64,000 nt of DNA, taken from NCBI RefSeq assembly GCF_003345525.1, contig NZ_QQNH01000002.1:1-64000 (forward strand), in the 5' to 3' direction. Made by a program: the position numbers and the translations under genes. Of the stretch, positions 18,029 through 28,500 are shown one piece after another (within the stretch, counting starts at the first letter, position 1; each line of letters opens with the position of its first letter). Source of the DNA: Pelagibacterium lacus. Its GTDB lineage: Bacteria > Pseudomonadota > Alphaproteobacteria > Rhizobiales > Devosiaceae. The notes under the pieces were generated by a model. It was not told the origin of the DNA. It searched no databases and saw only the letters and a list, made by a program, of their open reading frames with translations.

Positions 18029-18065
18029 GGCCGTGGCGGGTGCGCTTGTCGCGCCCGCCACGGCC
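18029..18065 (+). promoter_or_regulatory. Stem-loop behind the second LIV-type binding-protein gene
   Basis: GGCCGTGGCGGG (18029-18040) pairs perfectly with CCCGCCACGGCC (18054-18065). A smaller GCG/CGC pairing lies inside the loop. Only TTTCC follows, so it is more likely an RNA stabiliser or attenuator than a full terminator. Confidence 0.78.
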
Positions 18066-18092
18066 TTTCCCCGCATGCGTCGAGGTCCCCCC

Positions 18093-18860
18093 ATGGCCAG
18101 CCCGTCCGTCCCGGTCCTTGAAACTCGCGACCTGACCATAAGGTTCGGGGGCCATGTGGCCGTCGATGCGGTGTCCTACAGCTTCCGCCCGGGCAATCTC
18201 GTGGCCATAGTGGGGCCGAACGGGGCCGGCAAGACCACCTATTTCAACCTCATCTCCGGCCAGTTGCGCGCCTCGGGCGGGGCTGTGCTGCACAAGGGCG
18301 AGGACATCACCACGCTCTCGGTTCCCGATCGCACGCGCCGGGGCATCGGCCGCGCCTTCCAGCTCACCAATCTCTTTCCCCGCCTTTCGGTGCTCGAAAA
18401 CGTCCGGCTCGCCGTGCAGGCCCTGCGGCCGGGGGCGATGGGCCTTTTCGCGCTGGCCGACGCCGATGCCGGGACCCTGGAGATCGCCATGGGCCATATC
18501 GCCCGCTGCGGGCTGGCCGATCGTCTGGACGAGCGGGCGGCCAATCTCTCCCATGGGGATCAGCGCAAGCTCGAAGTGGCGCTGCTGCTGGCGCTGGAAA
18601 GCGAGATCGTGATGTTCGACGAGCCCACCGCCGGCATGAGCGCCGACGAGGCGCCGGTCATTCTCGACCTCATCAAGTCGATCAAGGCCGATACCGGCAA
18701 GACTATCATCCTGGTCGAGCACAAGATGGACGTCATCCGCTCGCTGGCCGACGAGATCATGGTGCTCCACAATGGCCAGTTGGTCGCGTCCGGCGAGCCG
18801 GGGGCGGTCATGGGCTCGCAGGTGGTGCGCGAGGCCTATCTCGGCACCGGGCTGCATTAG
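18093..18860 (+). CDS. LIV-type ABC transporter ATP-binding protein LivG
   Basis: A 255-residue ATPase: Walker [10 protein letters not shown], signature LSHGDQRKLEVA (H in place of G after LS), Walker B SEIVMFDEPTAGMS, and LivG-type VEHKMDVIRSLAD. The start at MASPSVP (18093) is preferred because earlier in-frame starts fall within the hairpin region; GAGG lies about eight bases upstream. livF follows nine bases later. Confidence 0.93.
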   Translation: MASPSVPVLETRDLTIRFGGHVAVDAVSYSFRPGNLVAIVGPNGAGKTTYFNLISGQLRASGGAVLHKGEDITTLSVPDRTRRGIGRAFQLTNLFPRLSVLENVRLAVQALRPGAMGLFALADADAGTLEIAMGHIARCGLADRLDERAANLSHGDQRKLEVALLLALESEIVMFDEPTAGMSADEAPVILDLIKSIKADTGKTIILVEHKMDVIRSLADEIMVLHNGQLVASGEPGAVMGSQVVREAYLGTGLH

Positions 18861-18869
18861 GAGGCGAGG

Positions 18870-19607
18870 ATGGGGGAGACGGGCGAAACGCTTTTGTCGC
18901 TGTCGGGGGTCCACACCCATATCGGCCAGTATCACATCCTGCACGGGGTCGATCTGGAGGTGCCGCGCGGGCAGCTCACCATGCTGCTGGGCCGCAACGG
19001 CGCCGGCAAGACCACCACCATGCGCACCATAATGGGCCTGTGGCAGGCGCGGCAGGGCGCGGTGCGCTTCGCCGGCGAGGACATCGCACGGCTCGCCACC
19101 CCCGACATAGCCCGGCGCGGCATTGCCTATGTGCCCGAGAACATGGGCATATTCGGCACGCTCACCGTCGAGGAGAACATGGTCCTCGCCGCGCGGCGCT
19201 CGGGCCTCAATGCGGAACGGCTCGACTGGATCTATTCGCTCTTCCCGGCCATGCGCAAATTCTGGCGCTGGCCGGCCGGCCAATTGTCCGGCGGGCAGAA
19301 GCAGATGCTGGCCATTTCGCGCGCCATCATCGAGCCGGCCGAACTGCTGCTGGTCGACGAGCCGACCAAGGGGCTGGCCCCCACCATCATCGACGCGCTG
19401 GCCGAGGCCATCATGGCGCTCAAGCAGACCGGAGTGACCATCCTGATGGTCGAACAGAATTTCGCCCTCGCCCGGCGGGTGGGCGACACGGTGGCGGTCA
19501 TGGACGACGGCAAGATCATTCACACCGGCACGATGGCCGAGCTGGGCGCGGACACCGCGTTGCAGGGGCGGCTATTGGGGCTCGATATCGGCGGAGGCAC
19601 AGCATGA
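18870..19607 (+). CDS. LIV-type ABC transporter ATP-binding protein LivF
   Basis: A 245-residue ATPase with Walker A GRNGAGKTT, signature LSGGQKQMLAI, Walker B AELLLVDEPTKGLAP and the LivF EQN motif (LMVEQNFALARRVGD). A TAGGAGGCGAGG ribosome site precedes ATG 18870. The stop overlaps livH by four bases (ATGA). Confidence 0.94.
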   Translation: MGETGETLLSLSGVHTHIGQYHILHGVDLEVPRGQLTMLLGRNGAGKTTTMRTIMGLWQARQGAVRFAGEDIARLATPDIARRGIAYVPENMGIFGTLTVEENMVLAARRSGLNAERLDWIYSLFPAMRKFWRWPAGQLSGGQKQMLAISRAIIEPAELLLVDEPTKGLAPTIIDALAEAIMALKQTGVTILMVEQNFALARRVGDTVAVMDDGKIIHTGTMAELGADTALQGRLLGLDIGGGTA

Positions 19608-20638
19608 GCACCACGCGGCAAGAGGGCGCCATCGCGGCGGAGCCCCGCAACTGGCTGGGTTTCGTGCGCGACCGGGCCGCCTATTTCACGGTTCCCGTCC
19701 TCGCCCTTCTGGCCTTCCTGCCCATCGGTTCGCTCCCCACCTGGGGCACGCTGACCCTGGCCGGGCTGGCCATGGGGCTGATGATCTTCATCATGGCGTC
19801 CGGCCTCACGCTCGTGTTCGGGCTCATGGACGTGCTCAATTTCGGCCATGGCGCCATGATCTCCTTCGGGGCCTTTGTCGGCGTCTCGACGCTGGTCGCG
19901 CTGGGGCCGCTCTATCTCTCCTCCGGCATCGAGATGAACCTGCTGGCTCTGCTGATCGCCGCGCTGGCGGCGATGCTGGCCGCTGGCGTGCTCGGTCTCG
20001 TCTTCGAGCGGCTGATCGTGCGCCCCGTCTATGGCCACCACCTCAAGCAAATCCTCATCACAATGGGCGGGCTGATCGTCGTCGAGCAGTTGATCATCGT
20101 CCTCTGGGGTCCCAACGAGATCCCCATCCCGCGTCCGCAGAACCTCAAGGGCGCCTTCATCGTCGGGGGCGTGGTGCTGGAAAAATACCGCCTGCTCGCC
20201 GTGGCGCTGGGGCTCGTGCTCTTCGTCGTCCTGCGCCTCGTCCTCACGCGCACCCGCATCGGGCTGCTGGTGCGGGCCGGGGTGGAAAACCGCGAAATGG
20301 TGGAATCGCTGGGCTACCGCATCTCCATCCTCTTTATCGGCGTCTTCGCCGTGGCCTCGGCGCTGGGCGGGCTGGGCGGCATCATGTGGGGGCTCTATGA
20401 CGAGGTGATCACCGCCCATCTGGGCATGAGCGTCATGGTGCTGGTGTTCATCACCATCATCATCGGCGGGCTGGGCTCGATCGAAGGCTGCTTCATCGCC
20501 GCGCTGCTCATCGGGCTGACCAATAATTACGTCGCCTATCTCGCCCCCAAGCTGTCGCTGGGCTCGGCGATCATCCTCATGGTCGTGGTCCTCATGTGGC
20601 GCCCGCAGGGCCTGTTGCAACCGAGCGGATCGCGGTGA
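19604..20638 (+). CDS. LIV-type ABC transporter permease LivH
   Basis: A 344-residue membrane permease, longer than usual through an N-terminal extension of about 45 residues that includes one extra hydrophobic segment (YFTVPVLALLAFLPIGSLP). The LivH core follows: GLMIFIMASGLTLVFGLMDV, LNFGHGAMISFGAF, RTRIGLLVRAGVENREMVES (coupling loop) and TIIIGGLGSIEGCFIAALL. ATG 19604 overlaps the livF stop; a longer frame reaching into livF is not credible. Confidence 0.93.
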   Translation: MSTTRQEGAIAAEPRNWLGFVRDRAAYFTVPVLALLAFLPIGSLPTWGTLTLAGLAMGLMIFIMASGLTLVFGLMDVLNFGHGAMISFGAFVGVSTLVALGPLYLSSGIEMNLLALLIAALAAMLAAGVLGLVFERLIVRPVYGHHLKQILITMGGLIVVEQLIIVLWGPNEIPIPRPQNLKGAFIVGGVVLEKYRLLAVALGLVLFVVLRLVLTRTRIGLLVRAGVENREMVESLGYRISILFIGVFAVASALGGLGGIMWGLYDEVITAHLGMSVMVLVFITIIIGGLGSIEGCFIAALLIGLTNNYVAYLAPKLSLGSAIILMVVVLMWRPQGLLQPSGSR

Positions 20639-20643
20639 GGGCC

Positions 20644-21705
20644 ATGATCAAATCCCTTCTTTCGGGCGATGCGCCCGGCAAGCCTCTCCTGGCCCTGATC
20701 GTCTGCGCCGTAGTCATCTGCCTGGCGCTGGCGCCGTTCCTGTTTCCCGGCACGCGCTCGGTCGATACGGCGGCGCGGATCTGCATCATCATCGTGCTGG
20801 TCGCCAGCTACGACCTGCTGCTGGGCTATACCGGCATCGTCTCGTTCGCCCACACCATGTTCTTCGGCATCGGCGCCTATGGGGTGGCGATCGCCTCGTC
20901 CAGCATGGGGCCGGGCTGGGACGCTCTGGCGCTGGGCGGGGCCGGCGGCGTGCTGGTCGCCGCGGCGCTGGCCTTCGTCATCGCGCTGGCCTCGCTGCGG
21001 GTGCGGGCCATCTTCTTCGCCATGATCACCCTCGCGGTGGCCAGCGCCTTCGGCGTCCTGGTCTCCCAGCTCTACACCATCACCGGAGGCGAGGACGGGC
21101 TTACCTACCGCCTGCCGCAAATGCTGACGCCCGCCTTCGAATTTGCTGATTTCCGCCTGTTCGGCGTGCGGCTCGATGGCCGGCTGCTGTCCTACTACCT
21201 CATCTTCTTCAGCGCGGTGGCGCTGTTCCTTGTCCTGTTGCGTTTGGTCAACTCGCCTTTCGGGCGGGTGTTGCAGGCTATCCGCGAGAATGATTTCCGC
21301 GCCGAGGCCCTGGGCTACAAGACGGTGCATTACCGCATCGTGGCCTCGGTCGTCTCCGCCGTGGTCGCGGCGCTGGCCGGGGTGCTGCTGGCCATCTGGC
21401 TGCGCTATACCGGGCCCGACACGACGCTTTCCCTCGACCTGATGATCGACATCCTGGTCATGGTGGTGATCGGCGGCATGGGCACCATGTGGGGTTCGGT
21501 CCTCGGCGCCACCATCTTCGTCATGGCCAAGAACTATCTGCGCGAGGTCATGGGCGCCGCCAGCGCGCTGACCTCCGACCTGCCGCTGGTCACCGATATC
21601 CTGCACCCGGACCGCTGGCTGTTCTGGCTGGGGCTCTTGTTCATCCTCAGCGTCTATTTCTTTCCGACCGGCATTGTCGGCAAGTTTCGCCGGAGCACCC
21701 AATGA
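20644..21705 (+). CDS. LIV-type ABC transporter permease LivM
   Basis: A 353-residue permease, intact, unlike the LivM of the neighbouring operon. Signatures: LLGYTGIVSFAHTMFFGIGA, AIFFAMITLAVASAFG, the coupling loop LQAIRENDFRAEALGYKT, and VVIGGMGTMWGSVLGATIFV. ATG 20644 has TGAGGG just upstream; a GTG at 20635 overlapping the livH stop is an alternative start. Ends in an ATGA overlap with the hydrolase gene. Confidence 0.93.
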   Translation: MIKSLLSGDAPGKPLLALIVCAVVICLALAPFLFPGTRSVDTAARICIIIVLVASYDLLLGYTGIVSFAHTMFFGIGAYGVAIASSSMGPGWDALALGGAGGVLVAAALAFVIALASLRVRAIFFAMITLAVASAFGVLVSQLYTITGGEDGLTYRLPQMLTPAFEFADFRLFGVRLDGRLLSYYLIFFSAVALFLVLLRLVNSPFGRVLQAIRENDFRAEALGYKTVHYRIVASVVSAVVAALAGVLLAIWLRYTGPDTTLSLDLMIDILVMVVIGGMGTMWGSVLGATIFVMAKNYLREVMGAASALTSDLPLVTDILHPDRWLFWLGLLFILSVYFFPTGIVGKFRRSTQ

Positions 21706-22538
21706 GCGGTCGGACCTCGCGCTATTTCACCCTTCGTGGCCGCGAGATCCATGTCAGCCAATGGGGCGAGCCCGACCGGCCGGCCCTGGTCATGTGGCAT
21801 GGACTGGCCCGCACCGGACGCGATTTCGACACCATCGCGGGGGTGCTCTGCCGGGACTATTTCATCCTCGCCCCCGATACGCTGGGACGCGGGCTGAGCC
21901 AGTGGGCGACCGAACCCGAGCACGAATACCGGCTGGACAATTTCGGCGCCATGGCGGGCGAGTTGCTCGACCAGCTCGGCATCGGGACCTGCCGCTGGAT
22001 CGGCACCTCCATGGGCGGCGCCATCGGCATGCATCTGGCCGGCGGGCCGTTGCGCGGGCGCATCTCGCATCTGGTGATTAACGATATCGGTCCCGAGCTG
22101 CCCGCCGCCGCCGTCGAGCGCATCCGGACTTATGCCGGCAATCCGCCGGTGTTTGCGACCGTTTCCGAGCTCGAAGCCTGGCTGCGCACCGTTTATGCCC
22201 CCTTCGGCCTGCTCACCGATAGCGAATGGCGCGTCATGGCCGATTCCTCGGCCCGGCGCACCGATGCCGGCCAGGTCACCGTCCATTACGATCCGCGCAT
22301 CGTCGCCCAGTTCGCGGCGAAAAACGATGTCGGGGATCAATGGGCGAGCTATGACGCCATCACCGCCCGCACGCTGCTGTTGCGCGGCGCGCAGAGCGAT
22401 CTGCTGAGCGACGATCTGGCCGGTCGCATGCAGGCGCGCGGCCCGCGCCCGGCCCGGCTCGACATCACCGGGGTCGGCCATGCCCCGGCGCTCAACAGCG
22501 CCGAGCAGATCGATTCCATCCGAGATTTTTTGCTCTAG
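21702..22538 (+). CDS. Alpha/beta hydrolase
   Basis: A 278-residue soluble alpha/beta-hydrolase-fold enzyme. The oxyanion segment MWHGLARTGRDFD is near 28-40, the nucleophile elbow is GTSMGGAIG (Ser in GxSxG, near 105), and the likely catalytic His is in VGHAPALN near the C-terminus, with the acid probably in LRGAQSDLLSDD. It is translationally coupled to livM, so it belongs to the transport operon and probably acts on the imported compound. A hydroxybutyrate ester or oligomer would fit the pathway genes around it, but this is inference. Confidence 0.88.
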   Translation: MSGRTSRYFTLRGREIHVSQWGEPDRPALVMWHGLARTGRDFDTIAGVLCRDYFILAPDTLGRGLSQWATEPEHEYRLDNFGAMAGELLDQLGIGTCRWIGTSMGGAIGMHLAGGPLRGRISHLVINDIGPELPAAAVERIRTYAGNPPVFATVSELEAWLRTVYAPFGLLTDSEWRVMADSSARRTDAGQVTVHYDPRIVAQFAAKNDVGDQWASYDAITARTLLLRGAQSDLLSDDLAGRMQARGPRPARLDITGVGHAPALNSAEQIDSIRDFLL

Positions 22539-22549
22539 GAGTGCTTCCA

Positions 22550-22572
22550 GCAAAAGTGGATTCCACTTTTGC
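22550..22572. terminator. Perfect hairpin between convergent operons, possibly a dispersed repeat
   Basis: GCAAAAGTGGA (22550-22560) and TCCACTTTTGC (22562-22572) are perfect inverted repeats around a single T. It lies between the converging hydrolase and acetoacetyl-CoA synthetase genes and can act as a terminator in both directions. The sequence, followed by GGTTCGGAAGCGCGACAAA, resembles short intergenic repeats that I recall being dispersed in Hyphomicrobiales genomes. Confidence 0.65.
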
Positions 22573-22619
22573 GGTTCGGAAGCGCGACAAACAGGTGGTT
22601 AGAGCTCCTATCAGGAGCG

Positions 22620-24563
<1,944 letters not shown>

Positions 24564-24567
24564 CGCC

Positions 24568-25743
24568 TCAGCGCTCCACGCAAAGGGCGATGCCCATGCC
24601 GCCGCCGATGCACAGGGTCGCCAACCCGCGCCGGGCGTCGCGCCGCGCCATTTCGTGCAGCAGCGTCACCAGCACCCGGGCGCCCGAAGCGCCGATCGGA
24701 TGGCCGAGCGCGATGGCCCCGCCATTGACGTTGACCCGCTCGGGATCGATGCCCAACTGGTCGACCACGGCGATGCTCTGGGCCGCGAAGGCTTCGTTGA
24801 TCTCCCACAGATCGACCGTATCGGCGTCCCAGCCGGCCTTTTCCAGCGCCCGCCGCGAGGCGGGGACGGGGCCCAGCCCCATGATGTCGGGATCGAGCCC
24901 CGCCGTCGCCCAGCCGGCGATGCGGCCCATGGGCGCCGCGCCATGCTCCTGCAACAGGGCTTCCGGCATCAGCACCAGCGCCGCCGCGCCGTCATTGATG
25001 CCCGAGGAATTTCCCGCCGTCACCGTGCCGTCCTTCTCGAAGGCCGGGCGCAGCTTGCCCATGGTGTCGAGGCTGGCGTCGTGGCGGATGAATTCGTCCT
25101 CGGCGACCACGATATCGCCCTTGCGGCCGGCAATGGTCACCGGCACGATCTCGGCGGCGAACCGGCCCGCCTTCTGCGCCTCGGCGGCGCGCTGCTGCGA
25201 GCGCAGCGCGAACTGGTCCTGGCCTTCGCGCGCGATGCCGCATTGCCGCGCCACGTTTTCCGCCGTCACGCCCATGGCCATGCGCCCGAAGGCATCGGTC
25301 AGCCCGTCATGCATCACCGTGTCGATGAAGCTCACATCGCCGAGCTTGGTGCCGCTGCGCAGGCGCGCCGCATGCGGGGCCCGGCTCATGGATTCCTGCC
25401 CGCCGGCCAGGACGATCTCCGCGTCCCCCAGCGCGATCTGCTGGGCGCCCAGCGCCACGGCGCGCAGGCCCGATCCGCACACCTGGTTGACCCCGAACGC
25501 CGTCGCCCCGTCGGCCAGCCCGGCCAGCCGCGCCGCCTGCCGGGCCGGGTTCATCCCGGCCGCCGCGGTCAGCACCTGGCCCATGATCATCTCGTCGACC
25601 CGCTCGGGCGCCACCCCGGCATCGGCCAGGGCGGCCCTGGCCGCGATGGCGCCGAGCTCATGGGCCGCAAGCCCCGACAATGCGCCGTTCAGCGACCCGA
25701 TGGCGGTGCGCCGCGCGGCGGCGATGAAGACGTCTCTGGCCAT
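24568..25743 (-). CDS. Acetyl-CoA C-acetyltransferase (thiolase)
   Basis: A 391-residue thiolase, the usual length for the biosynthetic/degradative acetoacetyl-CoA type (PhaA/AtoB). Active sites: C89 in NQVCGSGLRAV, the GHPIGASG histidine near 348, and the C-terminal CIGGGMG cysteine near 378; NEAFAAQ is also present. ATG 25743 follows GGAGGAGATC. In this operon the most sensible direction is cleavage of acetoacetyl-CoA to two acetyl-CoA. The divergent PAS-LuxR regulator may control it. Confidence 0.94.
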   Translation of the reverse strand: MARDVFIAAARRTAIGSLNGALSGLAAHELGAIAARAALADAGVAPERVDEMIMGQVLTAAAGMNPARQAARLAGLADGATAFGVNQVCGSGLRAVALGAQQIALGDAEIVLAGGQESMSRAPHAARLRSGTKLGDVSFIDTVMHDGLTDAFGRMAMGVTAENVARQCGIAREGQDQFALRSQQRAAEAQKAGRFAAEIVPVTIAGRKGDIVVAEDEFIRHDASLDTMGKLRPAFEKDGTVTAGNSSGINDGAAALVLMPEALLQEHGAAPMGRIAGWATAGLDPDIMGLGPVPASRRALEKAGWDADTVDLWEINEAFAAQSIAVVDQLGIDPERVNVNGGAIALGHPIGASGARVLVTLLHEMARRDARRGLATLCIGGGMGIALCVER

Positions 25744-25805
25744 GTGTGGATCTCCTCCATGCTCCTCTGGCGCTATCAATATCGCTTGATGGCAGCGCCG
25801 TGTTA

Positions 25806-25821
25806 GACGTATTTATACGTC
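25806..25821. promoter_or_regulatory. Inverted repeat GACGTAT-TT-ATACGTC in the divergent promoter region
   Basis: A perfect 7-bp inverted repeat with a 2-bp spacer, ending directly at the regulator's ATG (25822). This looks like an operator for autoregulation by the PAS-LuxR protein, and possibly for control of the divergent thiolase-aacS operon 63 bases away. Confidence 0.6.
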
Positions 25822-26391
25822 ATGACACCGACACCCCAGCCCCGCGCCTTCACCTTGCAGGACCTGCCGGTCCCCCTGGTCTATGCCACCCACCGCATCA
25901 TCCGCGAGGTCAACGCCGCCTTTGCCGATCTGTTCGGCTATGCGGTCACCGATCTGCGCAACCAGAGTTTCAACATCCTCTATCCCGACCTCGCCGATTT
26001 CGTGATGGTGGGGGAGTTGTGGCGCAGCAATTTCTCCGGCGGCCGCAGCTATACCGACGAGCGCATCATGCGCCGCCGCGACGGCACCCGTTTCTGGTGC
26101 CGGGTGCGCGGGCAATCCATGGAGGAGGACGATCCCTTTTCGCGCGCCGTCTATTGCTTCGACGCCCTGCCGCGCGCCGTGGGCGGCCAGCCGGCCGAAC
26201 TGACCCCGCGCCAGCGCCAGATCGTGACGCTGATCGCCCAGGGCAAGACCAATGCCGAGATCGGGGCCGAGCTGGGCCTCTCGCCGCGCAGCGCCGAAAC
26301 CCACCGCTATCGCCTGATCCGCAAGCTGGGCCTCAGGAACACCGCCGAACTGGTCACCTGGTTCGCCTTTGCGGGCCGTACCGCCCCCTGA
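25822..26391 (+). CDS. PAS-LuxR family transcriptional regulator
   Basis: A 189-residue regulator. A PAS-type sensor occupies roughly residues 15-115 (VYATHRIIREVNAAFADLFG, then RRRDGTRFWCRVRG), followed by a LuxR/GerE helix-turn-helix (LTPRQRQIVTLIAQGKTNAE, then RSAETHRYRLIRKLGLRN). No response-regulator receiver is present, so it senses through PAS. It is divergent from thiolase-aacS, which suggests control by an acetoacetate- or hydroxybutyrate-related signal. ATG 25822 abuts a palindrome. The gene converges with the following membrane-protein gene, four bases away. Confidence 0.88.
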   Translation: MTPTPQPRAFTLQDLPVPLVYATHRIIREVNAAFADLFGYAVTDLRNQSFNILYPDLADFVMVGELWRSNFSGGRSYTDERIMRRRDGTRFWCRVRGQSMEEDDPFSRAVYCFDALPRAVGGQPAELTPRQRQIVTLIAQGKTNAEIGAELGLSPRSAETHRYRLIRKLGLRNTAELVTWFAFAGRTAP

Positions 26392-26395
26392 GCGT

Positions 26396-27865
26396 TTACC
26401 GGAAATCGGCGAGATATTCGCCGGCCTGGTTGCGCAGGATGGCATAGGTCGGCCGTTGCAGCACCAGTTCGTATCCGTCCTCGTCGAAATAGCGCTTATA
26501 GGTCATCGGCAGGCCCAGATGCCGCACGAACCCCTCGGCCTGGTAGGAACCGTAATAGGACTGGATGATACCATTCAGCACCGGGAAGGTGCGGCTGTTG
26601 ATGTCCCAGGCCGGGGCCCGCGCCGGCCGTCCGGCGACCGACAGGGTAACGGTCCCGCCCTCCTTCACTTCATGGCGGATATCGTTGAACAGCGTTGTGT
26701 ATATGGTGGCGCTGTGCTCGCGATTGGCCAGCGAGGAGGCCACATAGGCCGAGGAGGTGGCCGCCACGAGGAGCGCGGAAAGGGCGATGGCCACGCCCGC
26801 CGCCCGGGCAAGGGCGGTGCCGGCATTGGCGGCCAGCGCGGCGCAGAAAACAAAGCCCAGCGTCATCAGGATGCGCTCGAAGATGATCGGCTGGGTAAAG
26901 AGCGCCGCCGGCAGGTAGATCAGCAGCACCAGCGCCGGCACGCCGAGCAGGGCCGCGATGCCGATCACGATCCGGCCGCGCACCATGGCCGCGACGGCGA
27001 TCCGCACCGTGCCGACCACGGCCAGCGCGATGGCGGCATAGAGCAGCAGCGTCTGCGGTCCGTTCAGCGAGCGGAAGATCACGTGGTTGGTGCGCTCGAT
27101 ATTGGCGGCCAGGTGCTCCATCCCCGCCGCGTCGAGCCCGATGAACTGGGATTGGCTGGCCACATAGTCGTGCAAATTGACCAGTCGGTTGGTGAGGAAG
27201 GTCCAGGCCAGCGCGACCACGGCCGTTGCCGCCTTGATCCCCATCCACCCGGTGAGCGTTTCGTCGTCTTCCGCCCGGCCGGCCCGCGCGAGGAACAGGA
27301 CGACGAGGGTGGCGCACACGATATTGGCGGCGGTCTGGTAGAACATGCAGCCGGCGATGGCGATGGCCGAGCCCACTGCGAATTCGCGCCAGGGCCGCTC
27401 GTGCCGGTACAGCGCCGCCCACATTGCCAAAACGAACGCCCCCAGCATGCCCACCACGTCCACGTGATAGGAGAAATTCTCCAGCAGCAGCGGCGAGGAG
27501 AGGACGGCGATGGCGCCCAGCCCGGCCAGCCATCCGCCCGCGCCGAAAGCCCGCTCGGCGAAGCGGCTGAGGACGGCGAACAGCGCGAGGCCGACCACCA
27601 TGAGGTTGAAGGGGTAGATGTCGACCGGATTGGTGCGCTCGCCCTTCCCGAAGCCGTCGAACAGCGCATAATAGATTTCGGTGAGGAAGCGCCCCTTGTC
27701 CCACAACGCCACCACGCCGCGGTAAAACCGGCCATTGTCGTCGTGATAGAGGGGCAGCGCGAGGAGCGGGATCAGCAGCGCGGCGAGATAGAGCGCGATG
27801 ACCAGTTGCGCCGGGCTCACCCGGGCCGCAATCGTCGGCGCTTCAATCCCGTCGCTGGTCTGCAT
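26396..27865 (-). CDS. GtrII-like multispanning glucosyltransferase
   Basis: A 489-residue membrane protein with roughly ten helices. Near the N-terminus LPLYHDDNGRFYRGVVALWD followed by KGRFLTE resembles the DD-R-W-GR pattern of the GtrII (Glucos_trans_II) family, which adds glucose to O-antigen from a lipid-linked donor. The loop AIERTNH-type segment (ANIERTNHVIFRS) and a long C-terminal periplasmic domain (about 400-489) fit. I chose ATG 27865; an upstream in-frame start would add a low-complexity leader. The family call is moderate; it could be another GT-C enzyme. It may share a minus-strand transcript with the DUF3817 gene. Confidence 0.68.
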   Translation of the reverse strand: MQTSDGIEAPTIAARVSPAQLVIALYLAALLIPLLALPLYHDDNGRFYRGVVALWDKGRFLTEIYYALFDGFGKGERTNPVDIYPFNLMVVGLALFAVLSRFAERAFGAGGWLAGLGAIAVLSSPLLLENFSYHVDVVGMLGAFVLAMWAALYRHERPWREFAVGSAIAIAGCMFYQTAANIVCATLVVLFLARAGRAEDDETLTGWMGIKAATAVVALAWTFLTNRLVNLHDYVASQSQFIGLDAAGMEHLAANIERTNHVIFRSLNGPQTLLLYAAIALAVVGTVRIAVAAMVRGRIVIGIAALLGVPALVLLIYLPAALFTQPIIFERILMTLGFVFCAALAANAGTALARAAGVAIALSALLVAATSSAYVASSLANREHSATIYTTLFNDIRHEVKEGGTVTLSVAGRPARAPAWDINSRTFPVLNGIIQSYYGSYQAEGFVRHLGLPMTYKRYFDEDGYELVLQRPTYAILRNQAGEYLADFR

Positions 27866-27956
27866 CGGCCCCCCACGGCCCTGGCCGGTAGCCGGTTCCG
27901 GGCGGGGGATCAAGGCCAAATGCGCTTGCGCTGCTGCGGCCCGGTGCTTTTCGCCG

Positions 27957-28265
27957 TCAGGAGGCCTGGGGCGCTGATGCCAGCTCGGCCTGCTTGCACT
28001 TGAGGAACGGGTCGTTGAGGAAGGTGCCGAAGGGGAAGAAGGAGGCGATCGTGGTCCGCACCCATTCGAGCGGCGTGAACCCCTTGCCCCAGAGGGCGAA
28101 GATCATCGCCACGATATAGACGATGAAGGCGCCCCCATGGATCGCGCCGACCGGCGGAACGAGGTCCGGATAGCCGAACCAGTATTTGAGCGGCATGGCG
28201 ACGAGGAACAGCGCCAGGGTGGTGATGCCTTCGAACAAGGCGATGGTGCGAAAGAGCTTGAGCAT
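27957..28265 (-). CDS. DUF3817 family small membrane protein
   Basis: A 102-residue inner-membrane protein. MLKLFRTIALFEGITTLALF and the following LKYWFGYPDLVPPVGAIHGG, then TPLEWVRTTIASFFPFGTFL, are typical of DUF3817, with about three helices. The function of this family is unknown. I start at ATG 28265, where homology begins; an in-frame extension to 28431 is possible but runs through a terminator-like hairpin. It lies 91 bases upstream of the GtrII-like gene on the same strand. Confidence 0.82.
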   Translation of the reverse strand: MLKLFRTIALFEGITTLALFLVAMPLKYWFGYPDLVPPVGAIHGGAFIVYIVAMIFALWGKGFTPLEWVRTTIASFFPFGTFLNDPFLKCKQAELASAPQAS

Positions 28266-28320
28266 GACCGGAGCTTTGGCCGGATCGGCGCCCGCTGTCA
28301 GCGTGACCTGTTGACGCGCC

Positions 28321-28366
28321 GGAAAAAAGGCGAGCCGTCTGCTTGTGGGGGACGCACAGACGGCTC
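28321..28366 (-). terminator. Orphan rho-independent terminator upstream of the DUF3817 gene
   Basis: GAGCCGTCTG (28332-28341) pairs perfectly with CAGACGGCTC (28357-28366). On the minus strand it is followed by GCCTTTTTTCC. No minus-strand gene ends here: upstream lies only about 130 bp before the divergent carrier-thioesterase gene. It may end a short RNA or attenuate the DUF3817 transcript. Confidence 0.65.
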
Positions 28367-28500
28367 TTCGGTGGTCGGAAGTCTGACCATCCGCACCGGG
28401 TAACGCGCCTGCGACGCTTTTGTTGCGCGCCATATTGCACCTTTGTCGCGATTGAATAAAATCGGGCGGATCGATCTCCTGCACTATGGAGTTGCGGGTA

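Noticed and set aside
16845-19523. Very long open frame (892 codons) on the minus strand
   Set aside because: It lies wholly opposite three clear ABC transporter genes; high GC content keeps the antisense frame free of stops, and its product is low-complexity His/Asp/Gly-rich with no family signature.
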